A stretch of DNA of 34,246 bases from Nioella halotolerans (GTDB lineage: Bacteria; Pseudomonadota; Alphaproteobacteria; Rhodobacterales; Rhodobacteraceae): positions 1 through 34,246 of the forward strand of contig QVQC01000033.1 of assembly GCA_003428585.1 (NCBI GenBank). The letters run 5' to 3'. The translations under genes were made by a program, and so were the position numbers. The notes below the pieces were generated by a model. It was given only the letters and a program-made list of their open reading frames with translations, was not told where the DNA came from and made no database searches. Of this stretch, positions 6,947 through 14,530 are shown piece after piece; within the stretch, counting starts at the first letter, position 1; the number at the start of each line of letters is the position of its first letter.

Positions 6947-8521
6947 CTACTGGATCAGCCGAAGCTGGTTGATCGAGGCCGCGATCGAGGCGAAGGCTTC
7001 GCTGATCTCGATTCCTTCCGCATTGTAGTAATTCGCGGGCGTCGACGCGCAGTGCTGCATGACGTTCTGCCCGCGGGTTGGGGCCTCGAAGGCGATGGTG
7101 AAGATGACGATCCCGGTGTCGTTGGCGGCGTCGCAGATGTTGCGCAGGTTGGCGTCGGCCTGGTTGGCCCCGGCGTAGCGTTCGACCGCGTCGTAGCGCA
7201 GGTCATAGTAGTAGTCCCAATCGCCGGCATAGTAGTAGTATTCGCCGGCCAGCATTCGGGCCGAATAGCTTGCCCAAAGCTCCGGCCACGGGATCGGTTC
7301 AGCGTCGCTGCCACCGTAGGGGGTGTTTCTGTAGTTGCCGTTGTGGTGCCAGTAGTAGAGATCGTAGTTCGGCAGGTAGGCCGAGGTGCGCCCGCTTTCG
7401 GGGTCGCGGAACACGGTCGACGGGCCGCGCTTGAAGCCTTGGGCGATGTCGTGTTGGCTGGTATTCTCGCCATCGGTCATCAGGATGACGATCTTCAGGA
7501 CCTCATCCTCGTCGTAGGAATAGGGGCGGCCTTCGAAATCCTCGTTCACCGCGCCCGCGTCGATCAACTCCGAAAGGGCCGGTTGCGCCATCGGGTCCAG
7601 CAGGCCGACGGCCCACCGCATGCCGAGGTCGATGGCCGTGTTGCCGTTGGCGTTCAAGCTGTTGATCAGGCCGTGCAGGTCGTCCGCGTCGTTCGACCAG
7701 GGCAGGATGGCGCCGTAGTCCGAGGTCGTGCAATGCGGCGTGCGGAAGGTGGTGTAGCTGTTGCGATAGCGATAGCCGAAATGCGCGATCCGCTCGATCG
7801 GGTCGTCGGGGTCGATCCCGGTGCTGTTGTAGTCGGACGGGTCGAAGCGGGTGCAATTGGACCGGTCGTGCTCGTCGGACAGGGTAAAGACGCTGGCCAG
7901 CGTGGAGCCGGCATTGACCTGGCTGTTATACGGAATGATGGAAACCGACACGCGTTCCGTTTCGCCCTCGTTCAATTCGAGCACCGTGTCGACAAACTCG
8001 TTCGCGGCGTTGCGCATGTTGCGGATCTTGTTGTTCCAGCCCATCGAGCCGGAGATGTCGAGCACCACGGAAATCTCGATATCCATGACCCGCTCTTCGG
8101 CGGAGCCGCGCGCCGGCGACGTCAACGCGTTCACGCCGAACATGTTCATGAAATAGGCTTGGATATCCATCTCGGCCGAGGCGGTCACACGGCGGAAATT
8201 CAGTCCCTCCTCGACATCCACGTCGAGACGGTAGTTTTCCAGCCCCGAGGTCGCGAAATAGTCGATCACCACGGCTTCCGGGTCTTCCTGCTGGCTGAGC
8301 GAGGCCGCCGCCAGAACCGCGCGGTCGAGCGTGTACTGCAGCTGCGACCGCTGCGTATCGTACCTCATCACGTCGATGGCGATGCCGCCCGCGGCCAGCA
8401 TCAGGATGAACATCATCAGCGCGAAGATGGTCACCGTGCCGTTTTCATCCCGGCAGAAAGCGCCAAGGCGCGGCGCCTTGAAACGGGTGCGAGGCATGTC
8501 ATGGTCGATGGACCGGCGCAT
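6947..8521 (-). CDS. tadG: TadG-like pilus assembly protein with vWA domain
   Basis: 524 residues. The N-terminus has a TadG/TadE-type helix (about 25-50, DENGTVTIFALMMFILMLAA). A von Willebrand A domain follows from about 147, with the MIDAS motif DISGSMG at 155-161 and a second strand near ILMTDGENT (about 350). TadG proteins belong to the Tad pilus locus and are thought to anchor or stabilise the pilus at the envelope. The vWA domain carries a long insertion after TDGENT rich in Tyr, Trp and Asn, including two runs of three or four Tyr. The ATG at 8521 has AAAGG upstream; Met9 is an alternative start. First gene of the three-gene operon, with promoter somewhere in 8522-8803. Confidence 0.82.
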   Translation of the reverse strand: MRRSIDHDMPRTRFKAPRLGAFCRDENGTVTIFALMMFILMLAAGGIAIDVMRYDTQRSQLQYTLDRAVLAAASLSQQEDPEAVVIDYFATSGLENYRLDVDVEEGLNFRRVTASAEMDIQAYFMNMFGVNALTSPARGSAEERVMDIEISVVLDISGSMGWNNKIRNMRNAANEFVDTVLELNEGETERVSVSIIPYNSQVNAGSTLASVFTLSDEHDRSNCTRFDPSDYNSTGIDPDDPIERIAHFGYRYRNSYTTFRTPHCTTSDYGAILPWSNDADDLHGLINSLNANGNTAIDLGMRWAVGLLDPMAQPALSELIDAGAVNEDFEGRPYSYDEDEVLKIVILMTDGENTSQHDIAQGFKRGPSTVFRDPESGRTSAYLPNYDLYYWHHNGNYRNTPYGGSDAEPIPWPELWASYSARMLAGEYYYYAGDWDYYYDLRYDAVERYAGANQADANLRNICDAANDTGIVIFTIAFEAPTRGQNVMQHCASTPANYYNAEGIEISEAFASIAASINQLRLIQ

Positions 8522-8602
8522 CTGGTAGCCTTTCGCAGCTATGGGTCGCGGGGGCGGAATGGTTCACCCCATGCAGGCTATGGCTTGGAAGAAGGGCGGA
8601 AT

Positions 8603-8642
8603 TTTGGCGGAAGGTGGCTGGAAACAAGGAGTTTCCGCCAAA
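8603..8642. promoter_or_regulatory. Perfect 10-bp inverted repeat in the tadG/gdh divergent region
   Basis: TTTGGCGGAA at 8603-8612 and its exact complement TTCCGCCAAA at 8633-8642 are separated by 20 bases. The 282-base gap 8522-8803 lies between divergently transcribed tadG and glutamate dehydrogenase, so the repeat could be an operator for either. An extra GGCGGAA copy lies just upstream (8596-8602). A GGGCC/GGCCC stem is also present near 8749-8769. No other gene is seen in this gap. Confidence 0.45.
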
Positions 8643-8803
8643 CCCGTGGTCGGATGTGGCCACCGGCCTTCGCGGCCTGAAAGAAACAGCCTGTTTCAAC
8701 GCGGGGTTGTCTTGCGCGGCTGGGCAAGCTGTGGTCCGCTCAGGAAATGGGCCGTTTGGAAAAAGGCCCGTTGCCCCGATGATCCGACAGGAAGGTAAAC
8801 ACG

Positions 8804-10234
8804 ATGTCCGCAACCGGTGAGCCGAGCTTTCGCCAGTCAGTCGACTTGATGTTCAACCGCGCCGCGGCGCTCATGGATCTGCCACCCGGGCTGGAGGAAA
8901 AGATCCGCGTCTGCAACGCCACCTACACCGTGCGTTTCGGGGTGCGCCTGCGCGGCGAGATCCGCACGTTTACCGGCTACCGCTCTGTCCATTCGGAACA
9001 CATGGAACCGGCCAAGGGCGGCATTCGCTTCGCGCCCAATGTCAACCAGGACGAGGTCGAGGCGCTCGCGTCCCTGATGACCTACAAATGCGCTCTCGTC
9101 GAGACGCCCTTTGGCGGATCGAAGGGCGGGCTGTGCATAGACCCGCGTCATTACGACGATTTCGAACTGGAACAGATCACCCGACGTTTTGCCTATGAAC
9201 TGATCAAGCGTGACATGATCAACCCGGCGCAAAACGTTCCCGCCCCCGACATGGGCACGGGCGAGCGGGAAATGGCGGTCATCGCCGACCAGTATCAGCG
9301 CATGAACACCACCGATATCAACGCCAAGGCCTGCGTGACCGGCAAGCCGCCCCATGCGGGCGGCATCCAGGGCCGGGTCGAAGCGACGGGGCGCGGCGTG
9401 CAATACGCCCTGCAGGAATTCTTCCGCCACCCCGAGGATATCGCCGCAGCCGGGCTTTCCGGCACGCTGGATGGCAAGCGCGTCGTCGTGCAGGGTCTGG
9501 GCAATGTCGGCTATCACGCGGCGCATTTCCTCTCGACCGAGGATGGCGCGATCATCACCCATGTCATCGAGCGCGACGGCGTGGTGTCCGACCCCGAAGG
9601 GTTGAACATCAACGCGCTGCGCGACTGGATCGCGGAGAATGGCGGCGTCAGGGGCTTTCCCGGTGCCGAGTATCACGAGGAGGGGCTGAAGGCGCTGGAG
9701 GCGGAGTGCGATATCCTGATCCCCGCCGCGATCGAGGGCGTGATCAACATGCACAACGCGCAATCGATCAAGGCGCCCCTGATCATCGAGGCGGCGAACG
9801 GCCCGGTGACGGCAGGCGCCGACGAGATCCTGCGCCACAAGGGCACCGTGATCATCCCTGACCTCTACGCCAATGCCGGCGGTGTGACCGTGTCCTATTT
9901 CGAATGGGTCAAGAACCTCAGCCATATCCGCTTTGGCCGGATGCAGCGGCGCCAGGAAGAGGCGCGCCACCAGCTGATCGTGGACGAGTTGGAGCGTCTC
10001 TCGGCCGATCCCGGGATCAACTGGCAACTGACCCCCAATTTCAAGGAGCGTTACCTGCGCGGCGCGGGGGAGCTGGAGCTGGTCCGCTCCGGCCTCGACG
10101 ACACGATGCGCGCCGCCTACCAGTCGATGCGCGAGGTCTGGCACACCCGCAACGATGTGACCGACCTGCGCACCGCGGGCTTCATGGTCTCCATCGGGCG
10201 GGTCGCGGCCAGCTACCGCGCCAAGGGGCTGTAG
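8804..10234 (+). CDS. gdhA: Glutamate dehydrogenase (Glu/Leu/Phe/Val family)
   Basis: 476 residues. It interconverts glutamate with 2-oxoglutarate and ammonia using NAD(P), in the cytoplasm. Substrate-domain motifs are present: PAKGGIRFAP and TYKCALVETPFGGSKGGL (with the family lysines), then PAPDMGTGEREMAVIADQY. The Rossmann dinucleotide fold follows with VVVQGLGNVGYHAAHFL (about 230-246). EAANGPVTAGADEIL and YANAGGVTVSYFEW are typical of the C-terminal part. The ATG is preceded by AGGAAGG at a usual distance. Length suits the NAD-type hexameric enzymes with an extended C-terminus. Substrate preference inside the family (Glu or a branched amino acid) is not proven by sequence; the motif set favours glutamate. 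It converges with the next gene with a 9-base gap. Confidence 0.9.
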   Translation: MSATGEPSFRQSVDLMFNRAAALMDLPPGLEEKIRVCNATYTVRFGVRLRGEIRTFTGYRSVHSEHMEPAKGGIRFAPNVNQDEVEALASLMTYKCALVETPFGGSKGGLCIDPRHYDDFELEQITRRFAYELIKRDMINPAQNVPAPDMGTGEREMAVIADQYQRMNTTDINAKACVTGKPPHAGGIQGRVEATGRGVQYALQEFFRHPEDIAAAGLSGTLDGKRVVVQGLGNVGYHAAHFLSTEDGAIITHVIERDGVVSDPEGLNINALRDWIAENGGVRGFPGAEYHEEGLKALEAECDILIPAAIEGVINMHNAQSIKAPLIIEAANGPVTAGADEILRHKGTVIIPDLYANAGGVTVSYFEWVKNLSHIRFGRMQRRQEEARHQLIVDELERLSADPGINWQLTPNFKERYLRGAGELELVRSGLDDTMRAAYQSMREVWHTRNDVTDLRTAGFMVSIGRVAASYRAKGL

Positions 10235-10243
10235 CGCAGGGCC

Positions 10244-10732
10244 TCAAAGCTCGCCGCGTTTTTGCGCCAGCCTTATCGAGATCAGGTCGGCCACGGCCTT
10301 GGTCTGTGGCCGCGCCGTGACCCCGCCGACCATCACCATCCGCCGCCGCCGCCACCAAAGGCCCGGCGCGTAGGCGCCCGGCATCGGCACCTTCAGCGAC
10401 AGGCGAAACCCTGCCGCCGGCTTGAACGCGAAGAACCCGCGGTCGACGCGGGCAATGTTGTCGATCGAGGTCAGAACGCGCCCGTCCCGTTCGCGCAACG
10501 TCTCGCGCGTCAATTCCAGGGTCACGCCGGTGGCCCGCCACAGCGCCACGGACAACCACAAGCTGCCGGCGCCGATGACAAGGTTGAAGACCAGAAAGCC
10601 CATGTCTGCCGGCGGCTGGTTGGCCGTTACCCAAAGCAACAACAGCCCAAGCGCCGCAAGCCCGCCGGTGGCCATGACGCGGCGTGGCAAGCTCGGCGTG
10701 ATGCGTTGAAGCACCTCGTCGGGGTCTGTCAT
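10244..10732 (-). CDS. Hypothetical two-helix membrane protein
   Basis: 162 residues. Two hydrophobic helices are seen at about 21-36 and 43-66, followed by a soluble part (about 70-162) with ARVDRGFFAFKPAAGFRLSLKV and a basic patch WWRRRRMVMVGG. The layout of two N-terminal helices followed by a beta-rich soluble domain recalls small bacterial membrane proteins with a PH-like domain, but I cannot name a family. The start at 10732 has AGGAGG upstream at about 9 bases. It is monocistronic, convergent with glutamate dehydrogenase and divergent from the pirin gene. Codon use matches the neighbours. The gene is real with good confidence; the function is unknown. Confidence 0.75.
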   Translation of the reverse strand: MTDPDEVLQRITPSLPRRVMATGGLAALGLLLLWVTANQPPADMGFLVFNLVIGAGSLWLSVALWRATGVTLELTRETLRERDGRVLTSIDNIARVDRGFFAFKPAAGFRLSLKVPMPGAYAPGLWWRRRRMVMVGGVTARPQTKAVADLISIRLAQKRGEL

Positions 10733-10867
10733 GGGCGGAGTCCTCCTGCTGGCGGGCTTAGAGCATGGGTCGCGCCGGATTGCCAGCGAAACGCCGCCTC
10801 ATCCGGTCTTGGTGGGGGCTGTTGTCCAACGCGCATCTCGCGCCGCCTGCACGATTGCACAGACGGC

Positions 10868-10904
10868 GTTCGGACGGGCGCAATTGCCCGCGCCGTGTTC
10901 GGAC
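10868..10904. promoter_or_regulatory. Paired GTTCGGAC direct repeat upstream of pirin
   Basis: GTTCGGAC occurs at 10868-10875 and again at 10897-10904, 29 bases apart, roughly three helical turns. Between them lies a CGGGC-GCAATT-GCCCG inverted repeat. The block is about 40-75 bases before the pirin start, in a 211-base divergent gap, so it is a plausible regulator site. The regulator is unknown. Confidence 0.35.
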
Positions 10905-10943
10905 CCTACGTACTAAGCAACGCAGCATGAAAGGAGACATCCC

Positions 10944-11855
10944 ATGTCCATCAGACCCGTGAACGAGTCCCGACCGGCGACCCCCACAATGGAAGGGGCC
11001 GGGGTCAAGCTGCACCGCGCGTTCGGCTTTCAGGATCCAAGCGAGCTGGACCCCTTCCTGCTGTTCGATGATTTCCGCGGCGACAACCCGGCGGACTACA
11101 TGCGCGGCTTCCCGTGGCATCCGCACCGGGGGATCGAGACGATCACCTACGTTCTGGCCGGCGAGGTGGAGCATGGCGACTCCTTGGGCAATACCGGCAC
11201 CCTTGGCGCGGGCTCGGTCCAGTGGATGACGGCCGGCTCGGGGATCCTGCACCAGGAGATGCCGAAGGGGAACGCCAAGGGTCAGATGCACGGGTTCCAG
11301 TTGTGGGGCAACCTGCCGTCCAGCCTGAAGATGACCGCGCCGCGCTACCAGGATATCGAGGGCAAGGACATTCCCGAGGTGATCGACGACGATGGCACCC
11401 GCGTGCGCATCGTCGTGGGCGAATTCTGGGGCAGGCGCGGCCCGGTCGACGGGATCGCGGCGGACCCGCAATACCTCGATATCTCCGTGCCGCCGGGGGT
11501 GAAGAAAACCTTCAAGGTCGACACTTACCGCCGCGCCTTCGCCTATGTCTTCGCGGGTGCGGGCGCCTTCGCCGATGCCTCGCAACCGGAGGGCGTGCTG
11601 CTTGAAAAGGAAGTGATGGGGCAAGAGGTCAACATGCGTGACCTGTCTGGCAACCGGACGCTGATCCGCTTTGGCACCGGCGACGAGGTGACCGTTCAGG
11701 CCGGTGAAGAGGGCATCCGCTTCCTGCTGATTTCCGGCGCGCCGATCGCCGAACCGGTGGCGTGGCACGGCCCGATCGTGATGAACACGCAGGAGGAAAT
11801 CCGGCAGGCGATGCGCGATCTGCGCAACGGCACCTTCCTGCGCCCGCAGCATTGA
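10944..11855 (+). CDS. Pirin family protein
   Basis: 303 residues, a bicupin of the pirin family. The N-terminal cupin has the metal-site motif FPWHPHRGIETITYVLAGE, giving two histidines, and SGILHQEMP, giving the third His and a Glu. These four match the iron ligands known in pirins. The C-terminal cupin (about 190-290) is present. Bacterial pirins have been described as quercetin dioxygenases or as stress-linked regulators, so no substrate can be assigned here. The ATG is preceded by AAAGGAGA at 6 bases, a strong ribosome binding site. The gene is monocistronic and followed by a hairpin at 11861. Length is typical (about 290-310). Confidence 0.92.
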   Translation: MSIRPVNESRPATPTMEGAGVKLHRAFGFQDPSELDPFLLFDDFRGDNPADYMRGFPWHPHRGIETITYVLAGEVEHGDSLGNTGTLGAGSVQWMTAGSGILHQEMPKGNAKGQMHGFQLWGNLPSSLKMTAPRYQDIEGKDIPEVIDDDGTRVRIVVGEFWGRRGPVDGIAADPQYLDISVPPGVKKTFKVDTYRRAFAYVFAGAGAFADASQPEGVLLEKEVMGQEVNMRDLSGNRTLIRFGTGDEVTVQAGEEGIRFLLISGAPIAEPVAWHGPIVMNTQEEIRQAMRDLRNGTFLRPQH

Positions 11856-11860
11856 CGGTG

Positions 11861-11890
11861 CGGGGCGTTTCCCTCGCGGGACGCGCCCCG
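11861..11890 (+). terminator. Hairpin after pirin
   Basis: CGGGGCG (11861-11867) pairs with CGCCCCG (11884-11890), with an inner TCCC/GGGA stem and a TCGC loop. It starts 5 bases after the pirin stop and 7 bases before the stop of the small minus-strand ORF, so it may serve both convergent genes. There is no T-run on either side. Confidence 0.5.
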
Positions 11891-11897
11891 ATCCCGC

Positions 11898-11981
11898 CTA
11901 GACGAGCGCCATCAACAACGCCGGCGCGGCCAGCATGCCGCCGAGGATGATGAAGAGGGAGAGCCCGAGACCCTTGAACAT
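11898..11981 (-). CDS. Small 27-residue hydrophobic protein
   Basis: The ORF encodes one hydrophobic helix with a short start MFKGLGLSL and ends in LLMALV. It is preceded by AAAGGA about 8 bases before the ATG, a strong ribosome binding site, and followed by the hairpin shared with pirin. Codons are GC-rich at third positions like real genes here. The product would be a single-span membrane microprotein. No family is recognised. The strong site, hydrophobic pattern and correct position between a hairpin and the next gene make it credible; conservation would settle it. Confidence 0.5.
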   Translation of the reverse strand: MFKGLGLSLFIILGGMLAAPALLMALV

Positions 11982-12103
11982 GCGCAAGTCCTTTCCGTGT
12001 CACTGCCGCGGTGTCGCAGAAGGGAAGTAAGGCGCGCCAACGCTTCGGGGATGCGGCAGCACGTCGCGCCCATGTGCGCCGGAAAAGCCTTTCAATCAGG
12101 GGC

Positions 12104-12481
12104 CTAGAGATACCCGCGCCAGACCAGAACCACCAGCACAAGGGCGATCACCACGGCAAGGCGCAAAGCCACGTCCGCCCATAGGAACGCGCGGTCACGG
12201 GCCTTGGCCTTGGCGGGGTCGATGCGTGCGAGGTAGCCTTCGATCCGACGCGCGGCCTTGGCCGCGCCCGCGCCATCCGCGACGCGCGCGAGCCGCGGGT
12301 TCTGGACCTGGTCCAGTGCCGTGACAATCACCTGCCCGTCGCGTCGCACCCGGCGCGGCAGACGCCGGCCTGCACGACGCAGGGCGGCGGGAAAGCTTTC
12401 CGCCTTAACCGCGAGCTTGTCGCGCATCAGCTTTGTCAGACGATCGGCCATCCGGCGCATGTCGTTGGGATCGGCCCCCAT
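12104..12481 (-). CDS. Hypothetical protein with C-terminal membrane helix
   Basis: 125 residues. The first 100 are very basic and Ala-rich with predicted helices (DPNDMRRMADRLTKLMRDKL; RRAGRRLPRRVRRDG). One hydrophobic helix closes the protein (about 104-121, VALRLAVVIALVLVVLVWRGYL). This suggests a tail-anchored inner-membrane protein with a cytoplasmic basic domain. GAGGA lies 7 bases before the ATG. It is divergent from the hydrolase gene with a 103-base gap. I know of no family assignment; codon use is normal for the window. Confidence 0.7.
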   Translation of the reverse strand: MGADPNDMRRMADRLTKLMRDKLAVKAESFPAALRRAGRRLPRRVRRDGQVIVTALDQVQNPRLARVADGAGAAKAARRIEGYLARIDPAKAKARDRAFLWADVALRLAVVIALVLVVLVWRGYL

Positions 12482-12584
12482 CGCGCTTTTCCTCTTCGAA
12501 CAGCGGGAAGTCTATCCATGGTGGCATGTGCGCTCAATGCCCATGCGTCTGGCATATGAGTCCGGAATGGGATAGACGGGCGCC

Positions 12585-13346
12585 ATGCTTGCAACGACCG
12601 TCACCGGTGATCCGACCGCCCGACCGCCCCTTTTGATCGCGCATGGCCTGTTCGGTTCGGCCCGCAACTGGAACGTGATCGCCAAGCGCCTGTCGGATGA
12701 GCGGCAGGTGCTGAGCGTGGACATGCGCAATCACGGCGAAAGCCCGCGCGCGGCGCAACACGGCTACCCTGACATGGCCGGGGATCTGGCGGACGTGATC
12801 GCGGCGCATGGCGGGCGTGCGGATGTGCTGGGCCATTCGATGGGCGGGAAGGCGGCGATGCTGCTGGCGCTGACGCGGCCCGAGGTGGTCAACAAGCTGG
12901 TGGTGGCCGATATCGCCCCGGTGGGATACGGGCACAGCCAGGCCCACCTGATCGCGGCGATGCGCGCGGTGGATCTGTCGCGGGTCGAGACGCGGCGCGA
13001 TGCGGATGCCCAGCTGCGCGATGCGATCCCGGAAGAGGGCGTCCGCGCCTTCCTGTTGCAATCGCTGGATATCAAGGCGAAACGCTGGCGGCTGAACCTT
13101 GATGTCCTGGACTCGGAGATGCCGAAAATCATCGGCTGGCCGGACGCTGTGGAAGGCCGGTTCGAGGGGCCGGTTCTGATGCTGTCGGGCGGGGCGTCGG
13201 ATTACCTGACGCCGGCGCACCGCGATACAACGAAAGCCTTGTTCCCCAAGGCCCGCTTTGCCAAGATCCCCGGCGCGGGCCACTGGTTACATGCTGAAAA
13301 ACCACGGGAATTCGAGGAAGCCGTGCGGACGTTCCTGAACGCCTGA
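12585..13346 (+). CDS. Alpha/beta-fold hydrolase (YbfF-type esterase)
   Basis: 253 residues. The order of motifs fits a small esterase of the YbfF/ABHD11-like group: LLIAHGLFGSARNWNVIAKRL (oxyanion region), VDMRNHGESP, the nucleophile elbow GHSMGGKAAM (Ser about 84), and a C-terminal GAGHWLHAEKP with the catalytic His. The acid of the triad is probably in LMLSGGASDYLTP. Natural substrate is unknown. The ATG at 12585 lacks a strong Shine-Dalgarno. The gene converges with the small membrane gene downstream, with only two bases between stops. High confidence for the fold, moderate for the subfamily. Confidence 0.88.
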   Translation: MLATTVTGDPTARPPLLIAHGLFGSARNWNVIAKRLSDERQVLSVDMRNHGESPRAAQHGYPDMAGDLADVIAAHGGRADVLGHSMGGKAAMLLALTRPEVVNKLVVADIAPVGYGHSQAHLIAAMRAVDLSRVETRRDADAQLRDAIPEEGVRAFLLQSLDIKAKRWRLNLDVLDSEMPKIIGWPDAVEGRFEGPVLMLSGGASDYLTPAHRDTTKALFPKARFAKIPGAGHWLHAEKPREFEEAVRTFLNA

Positions 13347-13348
13347 GG

Positions 13349-13528
13349 CTACAGATTGCGGATCTTCCGGGCCGCGAACCATGCCACCGGCAAGGCCACG
13401 ACGGCGCCGATCACGGCGGCGATGATGACCCCGCGCGCGCCATCGAATCCGCTGGCAAGCGCAGCGGTCACGCCGATCCCGGCAAGCGTTACCCCCGCCA
13501 TGATAAAAATGAGAAAAAACAGGCGCAT
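13349..13528 (-). CDS. Small two-helix membrane protein (often mislabelled CTP synthetase)
   Basis: 59 residues starting MRLFFLIFIMAGVTLAGIG. Two hydrophobic helices (about 2-25 and 34-52) are joined by a short polar loop and end in a basic AARKIRNL tail. From memory, proteins of this size and pattern in Rhodobacteraceae carry the database name CTP synthetase; nothing in the sequence supports that activity. The ATG at 13528 has GGGAGA at 6 bases. A longer frame extends upstream through the repeat at 13669-13719 but has no coding character there. Function unknown. Confidence 0.7.
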   Translation of the reverse strand: MRLFFLIFIMAGVTLAGIGVTAALASGFDGARGVIIAAVIGAVVALPVAWFAARKIRNL

Positions 13529-13668
13529 GACATGATCTCCCGAAACAGAAGCGCGTACCGAAGCCCATTGAATCAGGCCCGTAAGCCGCACGCCTTGATG
13601 TAGATCACATTTTCCCCGGCCGCTGTAAAGTTGCGCGCCGATGCCGGGACCGGGCAGGGGAAAAGGGG

Positions 13669-13719
13669 GGTGCCATGCGTGCACCCCCCGTACACCCCCC
13701 GTGCATCTTGCGTGCAGAC
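13669..13719 (+). repeat. 51-bp dispersed repeat, copy 2 (11-bp periodic GTRCA units)
   Basis: This matches copy 1 (509-559) at 43 of 51 positions; the eight differences fall only in the two four-base variable blocks. The orientation is inverted relative to copy 1. It lies just past the CDGSH gene stop (13730) and upstream of the small membrane gene. The pentamers GTGCA, GTACA, GTGCA and GTGCA start at 11-base steps. A run of G preceded by four A comes just before it, as in copy 1. Confidence 0.8.
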
Positions 13720-13729
13720 AAACCGACGG

Positions 13730-13972
13730 TCAGAGCCGCGAATGCGATCCGTCGCAAAGCGGTTGGTTGGCAGAATGCTTGCAGCCGCAAAAGAATACCT
13801 TGCCGGTCTTGTCGGCGGTATACTTGACCGGGGTGAAGGCCGTCCCCTTGTGCGATCCGTCGCAGAAGGGCTGTCTCTTGCTCTGGCCACAGGCGCACCA
13901 GAAATAGGATTTGCCGTCCTCGACCTCGGCGGCGAAAGGGGCTTTCTGGGTGATGATCGGTGCGTCGGACAT
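13730..13972 (-). CDS. Dual CDGSH iron-sulfur protein
   Basis: 80 residues with two CDGSH-type [2Fe-2S] motifs: CACGQSKRQPFCDGSH (about 26-41) and CGCKHSANQPLCDGSH (about 62-77). Each supplies three Cys and one His, as in the mitoNEET family. No membrane helix is present, so this is a soluble form with two clusters in one chain, known in bacteria. The role may be redox or iron-sulfur transfer; partners are unknown. GGAG lies about 8 bases before the ATG. The chain ends immediately after the second motif. The family call is very secure. Confidence 0.93.
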   Translation of the reverse strand: MSDAPIITQKAPFAAEVEDGKSYFWCACGQSKRQPFCDGSHKGTAFTPVKYTADKTGKVFFCGCKHSANQPLCDGSHSRL

Positions 13973-14080
13973 ATCGGCTCTCCTTGGTCAGGTTGGCTGG
14001 TGTCAGGATGGGATAGCAGGTGCGCGGCTGTCCACAAGGGCCGCTATGCAGGCGGGCAGGGCGGCTGTGCGGCGGCGCCC

Positions 14081-14434
14081 CTAGGCGCGGCGCTGGCGGC
14101 GACGGTGCAGCGCGTAAAGCGCCGGCGCGGCGACGTGGCGATAGGCGCGGTCCGCCAGCCAGCGGAGGCCGGGCAGGCCGGTCAGCCGGGCCAGCCAGCG
14201 CCAGCCGGGCAACTGCGCCCAAAGCAGGCGGAACGCGTCCAGCCCTTCGTAACGCTGCCCGTGCCGCTCCACCCGGAAGCTGCGCGCGGCGCTGTCGGGG
14301 TCGAGCGCCCAGTCCGGGGCGTTGTCCAGCCCGTCGATGCGCAGCGCCACCCCGGCGCGGTCGGCCTGTCGCGCATAGGCCGCAATCTCGCGCGAACAAA
14401 TCGGGCAGGTGTCGCTGTGGAGGATCTTGATCAT
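14081..14434 (-). CDS. DCC-family thiol-disulfide protein (DUF393)
   Basis: 117 residues starting MIKILHSDTCPICSREIAAY. The D-x-C-P-x-C motif near the start is the mark of the DCC family (DUF393), proteins with a thioredoxin-like fold thought to be thiol-disulfide oxidoreductases. Later motifs agree: ALRIDGLDNAPDWALDPDSA and GLDAFRLLWAQLPGWRWLARL. The tail is basic. The ATG at 14434 is chosen because the family begins with the short strand before DxxCPxC; the upstream frame is Pro/Arg-rich non-coding sequence. The Shine-Dalgarno is weak. It lies 108 bases upstream of the CDGSH gene on the same strand, so the two could be co-transcribed. Confidence 0.85.
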   Translation of the reverse strand: MIKILHSDTCPICSREIAAYARQADRAGVALRIDGLDNAPDWALDPDSAARSFRVERHGQRYEGLDAFRLLWAQLPGWRWLARLTGLPGLRWLADRAYRHVAAPALYALHRRRQRRA

Positions 14435-14507
14435 GGAATGGGAGATAGCGCCGGGGGGTTGCGGGGGCAAGGGCATGGGGCGGCGGCGAGGCGCTTTCCG
14501 TTCTGGC

Positions 14508-14529
14508 GCCGGGCTGCGCGCAGCCCGGC
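14508..14529. repeat. Perfect 22-bp GC palindrome
   Basis: The arm GCCGGGCTGCG (14508-14518) is followed at once by its complement (14519-14529). It lies in the 291-base gap between rimO and the DCC gene, next to the folded element at 14531-14593. No gene was found in this gap (14435-14725). Confidence 0.7.
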
Positions 14530-14530
14530 C

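Noticed and set aside
6938..8680. 580-codon plus-strand ORF opposite tadG
   Set aside because: Antisense shadow: the minus-strand reading has a vWA MIDAS motif and operon context, this one has no recognisable domain.
13349..13528. CTP synthetase function for the 59-residue protein
   Set aside because: The protein is two membrane helices only; no amidotransferase or synthetase domain is possible at this length.
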